Shown piece by piece: positions 18,925 through 26,605 of a stretch of 64,000 nt of DNA; position 1 is the first letter of the stretch; the number at the start of each line of letters is the position of its first letter. This DNA is from a bacterium. Its GTDB lineage: Bacteria; Planctomycetota; UBA1135; UBA2386. A program made the position numbers and the translations under genes. The DNA is taken from contig JAUILN010000009.1 in the NCBI GenBank assembly GCA_030432695.1, positions 124,001-188,000 of the forward strand, written 5' to 3'. The notes below the pieces were generated by a model. It searched no databases. It saw only the letters and a program-made list of their open reading frames with translations, and was not told where the DNA came from.

Positions 18925-19033
18925 GAGGCTGTGACCAAATCGGGCGAACCACACCGCCGAGCCTCTCAGTTGCCCTTTGGCGGGCCCCTCCGGGCCCGCG
19001 CAGAGCGCGCGAGTCGAAGAAGGAACGCGCTCT
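18921..19033. terminator. Three hairpins between convergent genes (bidirectional terminator region)
   Basis: Three inverted repeats lie one after another between the convergent subtilase and PepSY genes. The first is CTGAGAGGCT at 18921-18930 with its exact complement at 18960-18969, overlapping the subtilase stop. The second is GCGGGCCC at 18980-18987, loop CTCC, GGGCCCGC at 18992-18999. The third is AGAGCGCG at 19002-19009 with CGCGCTCT at 19026-19033. None has a strong T-tract, so termination by structure or Rho is inferred. Confidence 0.55.
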
Positions 19034-19042
19034 GAGCCTCGG

Positions 19043-20062
19043 TCAGGCGCCGAGGAAACCCTTGGCCAACGCGATCGCCGCCGCGATGCCGACCACCACC
19101 GCGACGGCACCGACGCGCCGCAGGTTCTTCATCTGCCACCACATCGCCAGGCCCGACAGGCCCCAGATCACCATCGCCACGCCCATGGTGTCGGCGAGGA
19201 TGGCCCAGAACCAGCGCGTGGTGCCGGCCTCGTCGGGGTAGCCGTGGGCCTTGTGCATGCGCTTGGCGAGGGTGATGAAGTCGGTCGCGGACGCCGCGCT
19301 CTCGCGGGGCTCGATCTCGAGTCGGCGGGAGCGGAGGTCGAACTGACCGGCGTGTGCAACGCCGTCTGCGTCGAGCAGACCGAACTCCAGCGACGGCACG
19401 CGGCGCCAGCGGCTTTCGGTGGCGCCCGAGCGGACCCCGAGCAGCGACTCCAGGCTGGCGGTCACCGATGCGGCACCGGCGTCGACGTCGCGGAGTTCGA
19501 TCCGCAGCGGGCGGTCGGTCGCACGGCGCTGCGGCCGGGAGACGATGCGCGCCTCCTGGAGGTCGGCTCCGGACGCCAGGAACCACGTCGCCTCGTCGCC
19601 CGACTGCTGTAGCGAGAAGCTGCCGGTGTAGGTGGCCGGGTAGCGCGGATCGGCGGCGAAGCCGTCGCCCTCGTCGGTTGCCTGCAGACCGGCGACCACC
19701 GCGGTGCCGAGCGCCGCGGCCGGTCGCAGCGCGAACACACCCGCGTCGTGCAGTCCTTCGGCGGTCACCAGTTCCTCGCTGAGATCGCTGCCGAGCGCCG
19801 GGTGGTTGAAGAACAGACCGCTGAGTCCGTACAGCAGCACGAACGGCACCAGGGCGAGGCCCGAGTAGAGGTGGATGCGGCGCACCCACTTCATGGCCTT
19901 CGCCTTGTGCTTCTTCAGGCGTGAGCTGGTGGAGGCTCCGCGGCGCGGACGTCGTGGGTGCGGGTGCGGCACCAGGACCGGCGCGCTGGGCGTCGTGGTT
20001 GAGGGAGGATGGGCGAGGAGGGCCATTGCGCTCGTCTCGGAGTAGGCGATGCGATCGTCCAT
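19043..20062 (-). CDS. PepSY-associated transmembrane (PepSY_TM) protein
   Basis: This 339-residue protein has a basic, Pro-rich N-terminus and then the signature helix region MKWVRRIHLYSGLALVPFVLLYGLSGLFFNHP. A periplasmic part of about 180 residues follows, then RMHKAHGYPDEAGTTRWFWAILADTMGVAMVIWGLSGLAMWWQM, and a last helix before the C-terminus. PepSY_TM proteins are often found with iron uptake or as reductases assisting siderophore release; other members have no known role. It is the last gene of a four-gene minus-strand operon whose first gene is preceded by palindromic operator-like sites. The ATG at 20062 lies 10 bp after the previous stop. An internal start near the first helix is possible. 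Confidence 0.8.
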   Translation of the reverse strand: MDDRIAYSETSAMALLAHPPSTTTPSAPVLVPHPHPRRPRRGASTSSRLKKHKAKAMKWVRRIHLYSGLALVPFVLLYGLSGLFFNHPALGSDLSEELVTAEGLHDAGVFALRPAAALGTAVVAGLQATDEGDGFAADPRYPATYTGSFSLQQSGDEATWFLASGADLQEARIVSRPQRRATDRPLRIELRDVDAGAASVTASLESLLGVRSGATESRWRRVPSLEFGLLDADGVAHAGQFDLRSRRLEIEPRESAASATDFITLAKRMHKAHGYPDEAGTTRWFWAILADTMGVAMVIWGLSGLAMWWQMKNLRRVGAVAVVVGIAAAIALAKGFLGA

Positions 20063-20072
20063 GGTGTGCGGA

Positions 20073-21224
20073 TCACTGCAGGTCGAGCCGCATCGCCAGG
20101 CCCATCGGCAGGACCTCGGTCGCCGTAGTGGCGGTGGCGCTGCTGCGGTGGGCGGCCATCCACAGCGGGAACTGGGTTGGTTGGAAGTCGCCGAGCGTGA
20201 CCGCGAGCGAGTCACTGGTGACCACGCCGAGCGGGTTCGCGGCGGGTGCGACGCCGGCGTACTGGTGGTGCAGCACGAGACCGCGGAGTGCGGTGTCGGG
20301 TGGCACCGGCACCGCGCCGGCATCCGCGAACGGCAGCACGCTGCCCGATGCGTCGGACGTGCAGGGCAGCGCGAACTCGGAGCCGGTGAACACGTCGCAG
20401 CCGGTCCCCGGGAGGCGGAGCGGCAGCGCCATGCCGCCCGGACCGACGCGGTCGCTGAGGCTCGACAGGAACACCCCGGGCTGGTTCGGCGCGAGGTCGG
20501 TGGCCCACAGCGAGTAGGCGGTGCCGGGCGCGAACTGGTCGTAGGCGCCGGCGAAGCGCCGCGCACCGACCGCCTCGAGGCGCGCCGGTGCCGCACCCGG
20601 TGCCGCCGCGCAACCCAGGCCGCTGCGGGTGACCGAGCCGCCGGTGGGGCCGCCGCCGACCACCGCGGCGTCGAGCGAGCCATGGCCGCGGCCGGCGCCG
20701 GCGTTGCCTTCGGTGACGAACTCGAAGACCAGCCAGCGGTCGGTCGCGGGGTCGAAGGTCAGCGGCGTACGGAAGCGGAACGTGAGGGTCGGCTCCCAGG
20801 GCTCCGGGCTGCCGTTCGCCGTGCGCTGGTCGAGGACGAACTGCAGCGGGCCATCGACCAGGGTCGTCAGCGGCCGGGTGGCGTTGGCGGCGAAGTCGGA
20901 CCCCGGCTGCGACACGTCGGACGCGCCACCGCGGATCACGAAGCGTTGCATCGTGAACGGGCCGGGGCCCGCGGTCGGCGGCAGCGGTCCGTCGTAGCGC
21001 AGCGCGAGTCCGACGATCGTGACGGGTCCGGAGGTCACCTCGGCGGCGCCGTAGAACACCTGCGTGCGGGTGCCGCTGTTGGCGGTGACCGGGTACGGCG
21101 TGCGGTCGGCGAGCTCCTGGTTCGCAGGGTCGAAGCTGGCCGGCAGGAAGGCGTGGCTCTGGGCCCGTGCGCCGGTGAGGAGCGCGGCGCCGAGGACCAT
21201 CGTGGTCAGGAGTCGTCGTGGCAT
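20073..21224 (-). CDS. Secreted hypothetical protein (beta-rich)
   Basis: This 383-residue exported protein has a signal peptide (MPRRLLTTMVLGAALLTGARAQ). The remainder is beta-rich and full of Gly, Ala and Pro, with strands such as GPVTIVGLALRYDG, MQRFVIRGGASDV and DRWLVFEFVTEG. It looks like the jelly-roll domains found in extracellular planctomycete proteins. I recognise no family or active site. The C-terminal third (LPLRLPGTGCDVFTGSEF onward, with LRGLVLHHQYAGV and NPLGVVTSDSLAVTLG) fits the shared secreted C-terminal module. It sits 15 bp after another secreted protein of similar design and 10 bp before the PepSY gene, so it belongs to the kelch-PepSY operon. Confidence 0.68.
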   Translation of the reverse strand: MPRRLLTTMVLGAALLTGARAQSHAFLPASFDPANQELADRTPYPVTANSGTRTQVFYGAAEVTSGPVTIVGLALRYDGPLPPTAGPGPFTMQRFVIRGGASDVSQPGSDFAANATRPLTTLVDGPLQFVLDQRTANGSPEPWEPTLTFRFRTPLTFDPATDRWLVFEFVTEGNAGAGRGHGSLDAAVVGGGPTGGSVTRSGLGCAAAPGAAPARLEAVGARRFAGAYDQFAPGTAYSLWATDLAPNQPGVFLSSLSDRVGPGGMALPLRLPGTGCDVFTGSEFALPCTSDASGSVLPFADAGAVPVPPDTALRGLVLHHQYAGVAPAANPLGVVTSDSLAVTLGDFQPTQFPLWMAAHRSSATATTATEVLPMGLAMRLDLQ

Positions 21225-21239
21225 CGCGGGGCTCCCTGC

Positions 21240-22283
21240 TCAGAGGATCGAGAACACGCCGGCGTTCGAGAACGTGACGCCGAGCACGTTGCCGGCCCGG
21301 TCGTCGACCTGCGCCCACTGTGCGAACAGCACCGCGCCCGCGAGTGCGGGGTCGTTGGGGACCGCAATCGGCACGTTGCCGGTGCCGCCGCCCGGGACCG
21401 ACCCACCGCTGAACACCGTGGCGGTGAACAGGTCGGGCTGCATCCACAGCGCGCAGCCGCCGCCGAACGACTGCGGCAGCGGGGTCGAGGCTCCGACGCC
21501 GCGCGCGGTCCCGAGCAGGAACGCGCTGATGGTCTGCGGTCGCGCATTGCCGAGGTCGATCGCGAAGCCCGCGGCGCCCACCACCGCGGTACCGGTCGCG
21601 GTGAGTTCCGGCGTGAAGCCACCGAGGCCGGGGCAGCCGTCACCGAATGCGGCCAGCGCGCCGAGCGGCTCCATCTCCAGGCGGAACTTCAGGCCGCCGT
21701 CGGCGCGCGGCGCGGGACCGACCGGCAGGTCCTGGTAGTCGGATTCGATCAGGCGCTCGGTGGGGTTGGTGGTCAGCGCGGTGCCGAGGAACTGGCCGAC
21801 GCTCTGGATCTTGGTGGTGAGGTCGACGACGACGCTCTGGCCGGGCGTGAACACGAACGGGTGGGCGAGGTCGAAGGTGACCCACTGCGAGGTCGGTCCG
21901 TAGCTGAGCGGCCGGCCGCCGAGATCCTGCTGGAGGCGCTGGTCGGGCAGGTTCTGCGCCCACACGCTGGTCAGTGCGGTCACCGTGGAGACGCCGGCGC
22001 GCAGCTCGAAGCGCTCGTAGGTGCCGCTGCCGGAGAGCTGCAGACCGACGCGGGTGCACAGCATCGGCTGGCTCGGCAGGCTGGCGAACGACGGCGGGCA
22101 GCGGTACTGCACGCGGACGGTCTGGCCGAGGCTGCCCGCCCCCGGCGTGTAGAACGGGTAGCCGAAGTCGGGCGGGGTGGCGAGCGCGCCGTCGTCGTAG
22201 TCGACGGTCACGGTCTGCGCGGTCGGAGCTGCGGCGAGCAGCAGGGTCGCGACGGTGGCGAGGGTCAGCGTGGAGCGGATCAT
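21240..22283 (-). CDS. Secreted hypothetical protein with shared C-terminal module
   Basis: This 347-residue protein has a signal peptide (TLTLATVATLLLAAAPTAQ). A beta-sandwich-like domain spans about residues 25-205, with strands GTYERFELRAGVSTVTAL, SQWVTFDLAHPFVFTPGQSVVVDLT and GLKFRLEMEPLG. The last 135 residues (from about GDGCPGLGGFTPELTATG) are a clear example of the C-terminal module recurring in this window, with AGFAIDLGNARPQT, LPQSFGGGCALWMQPD, IAVPNDPALAGAVLFAQWAQVD and GVTFSNAGVFSIL. The N-terminal half resembles the neighbouring 383-residue protein in pattern, so they may be distant paralogs. It lies in the kelch-PepSY operon. Function is unknown. Confidence 0.68.
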   Translation of the reverse strand: MIRSTLTLATVATLLLAAAPTAQTVTVDYDDGALATPPDFGYPFYTPGAGSLGQTVRVQYRCPPSFASLPSQPMLCTRVGLQLSGSGTYERFELRAGVSTVTALTSVWAQNLPDQRLQQDLGGRPLSYGPTSQWVTFDLAHPFVFTPGQSVVVDLTTKIQSVGQFLGTALTTNPTERLIESDYQDLPVGPAPRADGGLKFRLEMEPLGALAAFGDGCPGLGGFTPELTATGTAVVGAAGFAIDLGNARPQTISAFLLGTARGVGASTPLPQSFGGGCALWMQPDLFTATVFSGGSVPGGGTGNVPIAVPNDPALAGAVLFAQWAQVDDRAGNVLGVTFSNAGVFSIL

Positions 22284-22334
22284 CGGAGACGTCTCCTGGA
22301 GCGAGGGTTGGGTGGGTGGTGGTGGCGACCGGGA

Positions 22335-24362
22335 TCAGCGGGGTAAGCCGGCCTCGACGGTCGCCGGGGGTGCGGCGGGTCGGAGCGCGCGCAGCACCGC
22401 GACGCCGGGTCGGTCGACGTGGCTGGTGAACACGCCGATGTGCTCGCCGCGGGCGAACGCGCGGCAATGCGTCGGCTCGAAGGGCAGGGTCGCGACCTGG
22501 CGCCACGTGCCGCGGTCGAGGTCGAGCAGGTCGATGCCGGTCTCGGGGGCGAGGTCTCCGTCGGCGCGCAGCGAACTGCCGCCGACCAGCGCGATCGCGT
22601 GCCCCAGGTCGAGCGCGTCGGCGGAGATGCGCGGCCGGTCGGGGCCGGCGAGCGTGCGCCATGTGCCGGTGTCGAGGTCCAGCACGTCGCAGGTTTCGAC
22701 GACCTCGAAGTCCTCGCGCATGCCGCCGAAGAACAACACCTCGTGGCCGCGCTGTAGCGACGCGAAGGCGCGGCGCGGGGTGTTCATCACGAAGCCGGTG
22801 TCGGTGAAGCCGGCGTTCGGGTCGGCCGGGTCGTAGGCGAGGATCGTGGTCGGGTAGAGGAACGACTCGCCGTCGCGGTTCGGGTCGTAGCTGGTGCCGC
22901 CGAACACGAAGACCTTGCCGTTGTGGACGGCGGTGCCGAACTGCGTGCGGTGCTCGGGCAGGCTCGCGGGGAGCACTTCGAACTTCGAGGTCTCGGGGTC
23001 GAAGCGGTACGTCTCCGCGTGGCTGCGGGCGACGGTGCCGTCGTGGGCGAAGCCTCCGACGATCAGGCTCTCGACGACCGGACGCCGGCCGTGCAGCGCG
23101 CCCTGTCGTGCTTCGCCCGGCCACTGCGCCACCACGAACGATTGCTGGGCCCGCGGGAAGTCGGGCAGCGCCGTGGCGCGCATCGAGGACAGGTCGAGGC
23201 GGTAGGCATCCGCGCAGAACTGCTCGGGTCCGAAGTCGTGCTGGCGGAGGCTGCGGTTGCCGCCGAACAGCGTCAGCGAGGTGCCGTCGACCAGGAGGCC
23301 GTGGCGGTTCCGCGCCGGCGACGGCACCGGCACGCGCCACTCCTGCAGCAGCGTGGTCTCCGGGTCGAGCGCGGCGATCTCGCAGGCGCGGAGGTGGCCG
23401 CCCTGACCGGCGCCGCCGACCGCGAGCAGCGTGTGGTCGTCGAGGAGAGCGAGGCGGTGGAAGAAGCGCGGCAGGAACAGACTGGTGACGGGCTCCCACG
23501 CCGAGGCCTCGGCATCGAGGCGGTGCACGACGCCGTCCATGCCGCTGGCCAGGAGCGTGTCGCCGTCGGGGATCGCGGCGAGGCCGAAGCCGGGGCCGGG
23601 GAATGCCGGGCCCTCGGTCCAACGGTCGGCGGCCGGGTCGTAGATCCAGGTCGCGGCGACCATGTCGTCGTCCCAGTCGAGGCCGCCGAGGACCGCGAGG
23701 CGATCACCGAGGGCGGTGACGGCGACGGCGCGCCGGACCACCGGCGGTGCGGCGATGGCCTGCCAGGTGAGTGCTTCGCCGTTCGACAGGTCGGCGCGCC
23801 AGGCGGTCTCCAGCCAGTCGCCGTCGCCCGAGCCCTCGAGGTTCCAACCACCGACGACGTAGAGGTGGTCGCCGACCACGCACGCGTCGTGCGACGAGCG
23901 CGGCTCGGGGAGGGGGGTGAGTTCGGTCCAGGCGCGCGTCGCGGGATCGAAGCGTGCGACGCTCGCGGTGGAGTGCAGGTCTTCGGTTTCGCCCGGGGCG
24001 TTGCGCGCGCTCATCCCGCCGACCCGGTAGAGGGCACCGTCGAACGCCACGAGTGCCGTGCCCTGCAGTGCCGGGGCGATCGGCAGGGACTCGATGCTGC
24101 CGTGGTCGACCAGGTTGATCCGGTAGAAGTCGCCCACCACGTTGTCGCGGGTGTGGGCGTGGGCGCGCCCGACGTGCCCGCCGTGGACGTAGAGCCAGCC
24201 GCCAAGACGGGCCGCGCCGAAGCTGGCGATCGCGCGGGGCAGCACCGGTGGGGTCACGGTGCGGGCCGGCGCCGGCGCCGGGGACACCGCGGCCTTCGGG
24301 CGCTGCGGTGCGGGGGTGGGTGCGAGGACGGAGAGAGTGGCGAGGGTGGCGGATGCGAGCAC
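22335..24362 (-). CDS. Exported kelch-repeat beta-propeller protein
   Basis: This 675-residue protein has a short hydrophobic leader (MLASATLATLSVLAPTPAPQ) and many kelch motifs. Blades include LGGWLYVHGGHVGRAH, FDGALYRVGGMSARNAP, VGDHLYVVGGWNLEGSG, LGDRLAVLGGLDWDDD, LLAVGGAGQGG, VESLIVGGFAHDG, HNGKVFVFGGTSYDPN and HEVLFFGGMREDF, each with the paired Gly-Gly and a following Tyr/Trp. The count suggests two propellers, at about residues 45-330 and 345-640. Kelch propellers bind partners or, in some secreted enzymes, sugars. The GTG at 24362 is the first usable start, with AGGAAGG upstream. It is the first gene of the operon and directly follows two palindromes. Confidence 0.82.
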   Translation of the reverse strand: MLASATLATLSVLAPTPAPQRPKAAVSPAPAPARTVTPPVLPRAIASFGAARLGGWLYVHGGHVGRAHAHTRDNVVGDFYRINLVDHGSIESLPIAPALQGTALVAFDGALYRVGGMSARNAPGETEDLHSTASVARFDPATRAWTELTPLPEPRSSHDACVVGDHLYVVGGWNLEGSGDGDWLETAWRADLSNGEALTWQAIAAPPVVRRAVAVTALGDRLAVLGGLDWDDDMVAATWIYDPAADRWTEGPAFPGPGFGLAAIPDGDTLLASGMDGVVHRLDAEASAWEPVTSLFLPRFFHRLALLDDHTLLAVGGAGQGGHLRACEIAALDPETTLLQEWRVPVPSPARNRHGLLVDGTSLTLFGGNRSLRQHDFGPEQFCADAYRLDLSSMRATALPDFPRAQQSFVVAQWPGEARQGALHGRRPVVESLIVGGFAHDGTVARSHAETYRFDPETSKFEVLPASLPEHRTQFGTAVHNGKVFVFGGTSYDPNRDGESFLYPTTILAYDPADPNAGFTDTGFVMNTPRRAFASLQRGHEVLFFGGMREDFEVVETCDVLDLDTGTWRTLAGPDRPRISADALDLGHAIALVGGSSLRADGDLAPETGIDLLDLDRGTWRQVATLPFEPTHCRAFARGEHIGVFTSHVDRPGVAVLRALRPAAPPATVEAGLPR

Positions 24363-24376
24363 GGCGATGTGGACCT

Positions 24377-24403
24377 TCCTGCGACTGAGACTGTGTCGCA
24401 GGA
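24377..24403 (-). promoter_or_regulatory. Perfect 9-bp inverted repeat, operator-like
   Basis: TCCTGCGAC at 24377-24385 is followed after nine bases by its exact complement GTCGCAGGA at 24395-24403. It lies 15 bp upstream of the kelch gene's GTG. It could be an operator or a hairpin in the leader mRNA. The half-site core (TCGCA) recurs in the neighbouring palindrome, which argues for protein binding. Confidence 0.5.
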
Positions 24404-24408
24404 ACTAT

Positions 24409-24435
24409 CCTTATCGCGATCGAGTCGCAATAAGG
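24409..24435 (-). promoter_or_regulatory. 27-bp near-perfect palindrome, Fur/metalloregulator-like operator candidate
   Basis: Arms CCTTATCGCGA (24409-24419) and TCGCAATAAGG (24425-24435) match as an inverted repeat in 10 of 11 positions around a 5-bp centre. Size, symmetry and AT-rich ends resemble boxes for Fur-family repressors. Read on the minus strand, a TTGCGA/GATAGT pair 15 bp apart overlaps it and could be a promoter for the kelch-PepSY operon. The identity of the regulator is inference. Confidence 0.5.
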
Positions 24436-24443
24436 GCGCCCAC

Positions 24444-24486
24444 AAAAAAGCCCCGGGACCGACCGCTCTCCTGCCGGTCCCGGGGC
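24444..24486 (-). terminator. Rho-independent terminator of the DUF5989 gene
   Basis: On the minus strand a perfect 12-bp stem GCCCCGGGACCG/CGGTCCCGGGGC (24486-24475 and 24461-24450) with a 13-nt loop is followed directly by six T residues (24449-24444). It lies about 75 bp after the DUF5989 stop codon. It separates this transcript from the operator region of the downstream kelch operon. Confidence 0.92.
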
Positions 24487-24560
24487 CTCCCTCCGTCAGC
24501 CGGAAGACCAGAACTCCATGCCATTCCTGGGCTTCCGGCGTCCCTCTCAGGGCGCTCGTC

Positions 24561-24776
24561 TCAGAACAGCGCGTAGATGAACGGAGCCGCGCCGGAGGCT
24601 CCCAGCACCAGCAGCGAGCCGAGCAGGCCGAAGACCACCACGAACGGGATCATCCACCACTTGGCGTTGTCGGACATGAAGCCGACGAACTCGCCGACCA
24701 GGCCGCGGTCGGTGGTCTGGCCGGCTTCGGCGAAGGTCTGGGCGGTGTCGGTCGGGCTCGGGTGTGTCTGGCTCAT
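24561..24776 (-). CDS. DUF5989 family micro-membrane protein
   Basis: This 71-residue protein has a variable acidic/Thr-rich N-terminus of 25 residues. The DUF5989 core follows: GEFVGFMSDNAKWWMIPFVV, a single membrane helix (VFGLLGSLLVLG) and the family ending AAPFIYALF. DUF5989 proteins are about 50-70 residues, of unknown function, and often lie beside SxtJ and carbamoyltransferase genes. Neither is present here, so this is a stand-alone copy. The ATG at 24776 is preferred to the longer open frame, which would add an Arg/His-rich leader across the promoter region. A strong intrinsic terminator follows, making it a single-gene transcript. The upstream region has a near-perfect palindrome. 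Confidence 0.85.
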   Translation of the reverse strand: MSQTHPSPTDTAQTFAEAGQTTDRGLVGEFVGFMSDNAKWWMIPFVVVFGLLGSLLVLGASGAAPFIYALF

Positions 24777-24842
24777 GGTCGGATCTCCGTTGGCTGGATC
24801 AGCCGCCCCGGAGTGGGGCGACCTGGAGGAGTCTAGCGCCAG

Positions 24843-24880
24843 ACTCTGGGATGCAAAGTACCGACTCTGCATTCCAGAGT
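24843..24880. promoter_or_regulatory. Near-perfect 13-bp inverted repeat in a divergent promoter region
   Basis: ACTCTGGGATGCA (24843-24855) and TGCATTCCAGAGT (24868-24880) form an inverted repeat matching in 12 of 13 positions, spaced by 12 bp. It lies 67 bp upstream of the DUF5989 ATG and about 150 bp upstream of the divergent fusion gene, in a 257-bp region without a gene. No T-tract follows on either strand, so an operator is likelier than a terminator. Confidence 0.5.
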
Positions 24881-25033
24881 AAGCGGAGCAGGTGGGGTCG
24901 ACCTGCCTCGCGTGGGTCTGGTTCGGCCTGCCGCTTCCACCATGCTCCGGTGGGTGCCGAGCGGCGGTCCCAGGAAGCCGTGCACCCTTCCGGCGATGGC
25001 CTGACTCGTGACAGCTGGTCATGATCCGAACCC

Positions 25034-26605
25034 ATGGGTTCGCGGATCGCTCTCGTACTGCTCGCGCTCTCGGCGGTGGCCTCGCCGGCGCAGGAGCACT
25101 CGTTCCAGCAGCTGGACCTCGGCGGAGGAGCGAAGCTCGACTACGCCGTCGGCTTGCCGCGCGGGTACGACGCCGCGCGGACCTATCCGGTGCTCCTGGC
25201 TCTTCCTTCGGGTCGGCAGGACCGCGAGCTGGTCGATGCGGGGTTCGCGCGCTACGGGCAGGCCGCCCAGCGTTCCGGATTCGTCGTGATCAGTCCGGTG
25301 GCGCCCGATGGCGCGCTGTTCTTCGAAGGTGGCGAAGCCGCGCTGCCCGCTCTGTTCCGCCACCTTCGCGTCACCTATCGCATCGAAGGTGGTCGACTCC
25401 ATCTCGCGGGAGCCGGCAATGGCGGTTGCAGCGCGTTCCGCATCGCGACGGCATACCCGGGGCAGTTCCGGTCCCTGATCGCCGCGCCCGGGTATGCGCC
25501 GACCGACGACGACGTCGCGCGATTGGGTTCGCTGCGACACATGACCGTGCGGATGTTCGTCGGGGCCGAGGATGCCGAGCGCTGGAGCGAGGGGACGCAG
25601 GACACTGTCGCCCGCCTGCGCGAGCTGGATGTGGACGCGAGCGCCGAGGTCGTTCCGGGTGAGGGCGACGTTGCCGCCGGTCTCGATGCGCGCATTGCGG
25701 AGCAGCTGACGACGATCCGCGATCAGGCCCGCGGCGGGGCCGGACCGACGCGTGCGCTCGCGACGGTGCTGGACGACTACCACGATGCGGCGGCGAAGGC
25801 GGACGGCGAGCGCTACTTCGGTCACTTCGCGCCGGAGGGAGTGTTTCTCGGCACCGATGCGACCGAGCGCTGGACGGTGAATGAGTTCCGGCGCTACGGC
25901 GGCGCCGCGTTCGAGCGCGACAGTGCCTGGATCTTCGTGCCGCAGTGGCGCGCGGTCGAATTCGATCCCACCGGCACCGTCGCGTGGTTCCACGAAGTGC
26001 TGCACAGCGACAGCTTCGGCGAGTGCCGGGGGACGGGCACCGCGCGCCGCATCGACGGAACCTGGCGGCTGACGCTCTATGACCTGACGGTGCCGATCCC
26101 CAACGATCTGCTGACCGGCATCGTGGAGCAGATCCGGGATCACGCCGATCCCCGGGTAGCGGCACCCGGCGCGGTGACGATCTATTGCGTTCGCCATGCC
26201 GAGAAGGGTGAGGGGCGGGATCCCGAGTTGACGCCTGTGGGCCAGGCGCGTGCAGCGGCTCTGCAACGAGCCCTGGAGGACATCGAGCTCGCCGCGGTCT
26301 ACAGCAGCGAGTTCCAGCGCACGCGCGCGACGGTCGCGCCGGCCGCAGCCGCGCACGGCCTGACCGTGACCGAGATCCCCGCGCGCGACGTGGGTGGGCT
26401 GGCAGACCGGTTGCGCCAGCACGGCGGCTCGTCGGCGCTGGTGGCCGGGCACTCCAATACCGTACCCGTGCTGCTGCGCGAGCTGGGGGTCGACGAGCCG
26501 GTCGGGATCGACGAGGCGGACTACGACAACCTGTTCATCGTCTCCCTCAGGGGCGACGGCACAGCGACATTGCTCCGGCTGCACTACGGGCCGCCGGACG
26601 ACTGA
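25034..26605 (+). CDS. Secreted three-domain fusion: degenerate esterase-like domain, SnoaL-like domain, histidine phosphatase
   Basis: This 523-residue protein has a signal peptide (IALVLLALSAVASPAQ). Residues of about 25-225 are an alpha/beta-hydrolase of the esterase/depolymerase type (GLPRGYDAARTYPVLLALPSG), but the nucleophile elbow reads AGAGNGG with Gly128 where Ser is expected. The late His position reads GEGD (Asp212). It is therefore probably inactive as an esterase. Residues of about 240-370 are a SnoaL-like (NTF2 fold) domain (DDYHDAAAKADGERYFGHFA, RRIDGTWRLTLYDL). Residues of about 378-520 are a histidine phosphatase: CVRHAEKG (Arg387, His388), SSEFQRTRAT, and AGHSNT (His473). 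The phosphatase set is intact. I know of no characterised protein with this architecture. Confidence 0.8.
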   Translation: MGSRIALVLLALSAVASPAQEHSFQQLDLGGGAKLDYAVGLPRGYDAARTYPVLLALPSGRQDRELVDAGFARYGQAAQRSGFVVISPVAPDGALFFEGGEAALPALFRHLRVTYRIEGGRLHLAGAGNGGCSAFRIATAYPGQFRSLIAAPGYAPTDDDVARLGSLRHMTVRMFVGAEDAERWSEGTQDTVARLRELDVDASAEVVPGEGDVAAGLDARIAEQLTTIRDQARGGAGPTRALATVLDDYHDAAAKADGERYFGHFAPEGVFLGTDATERWTVNEFRRYGGAAFERDSAWIFVPQWRAVEFDPTGTVAWFHEVLHSDSFGECRGTGTARRIDGTWRLTLYDLTVPIPNDLLTGIVEQIRDHADPRVAAPGAVTIYCVRHAEKGEGRDPELTPVGQARAAALQRALEDIELAAVYSSEFQRTRATVAPAAAAHGLTVTEIPARDVGGLADRLRQHGGSSALVAGHSNTVPVLLRELGVDEPVGIDEADYDNLFIVSLRGDGTATLLRLHYGPPDD

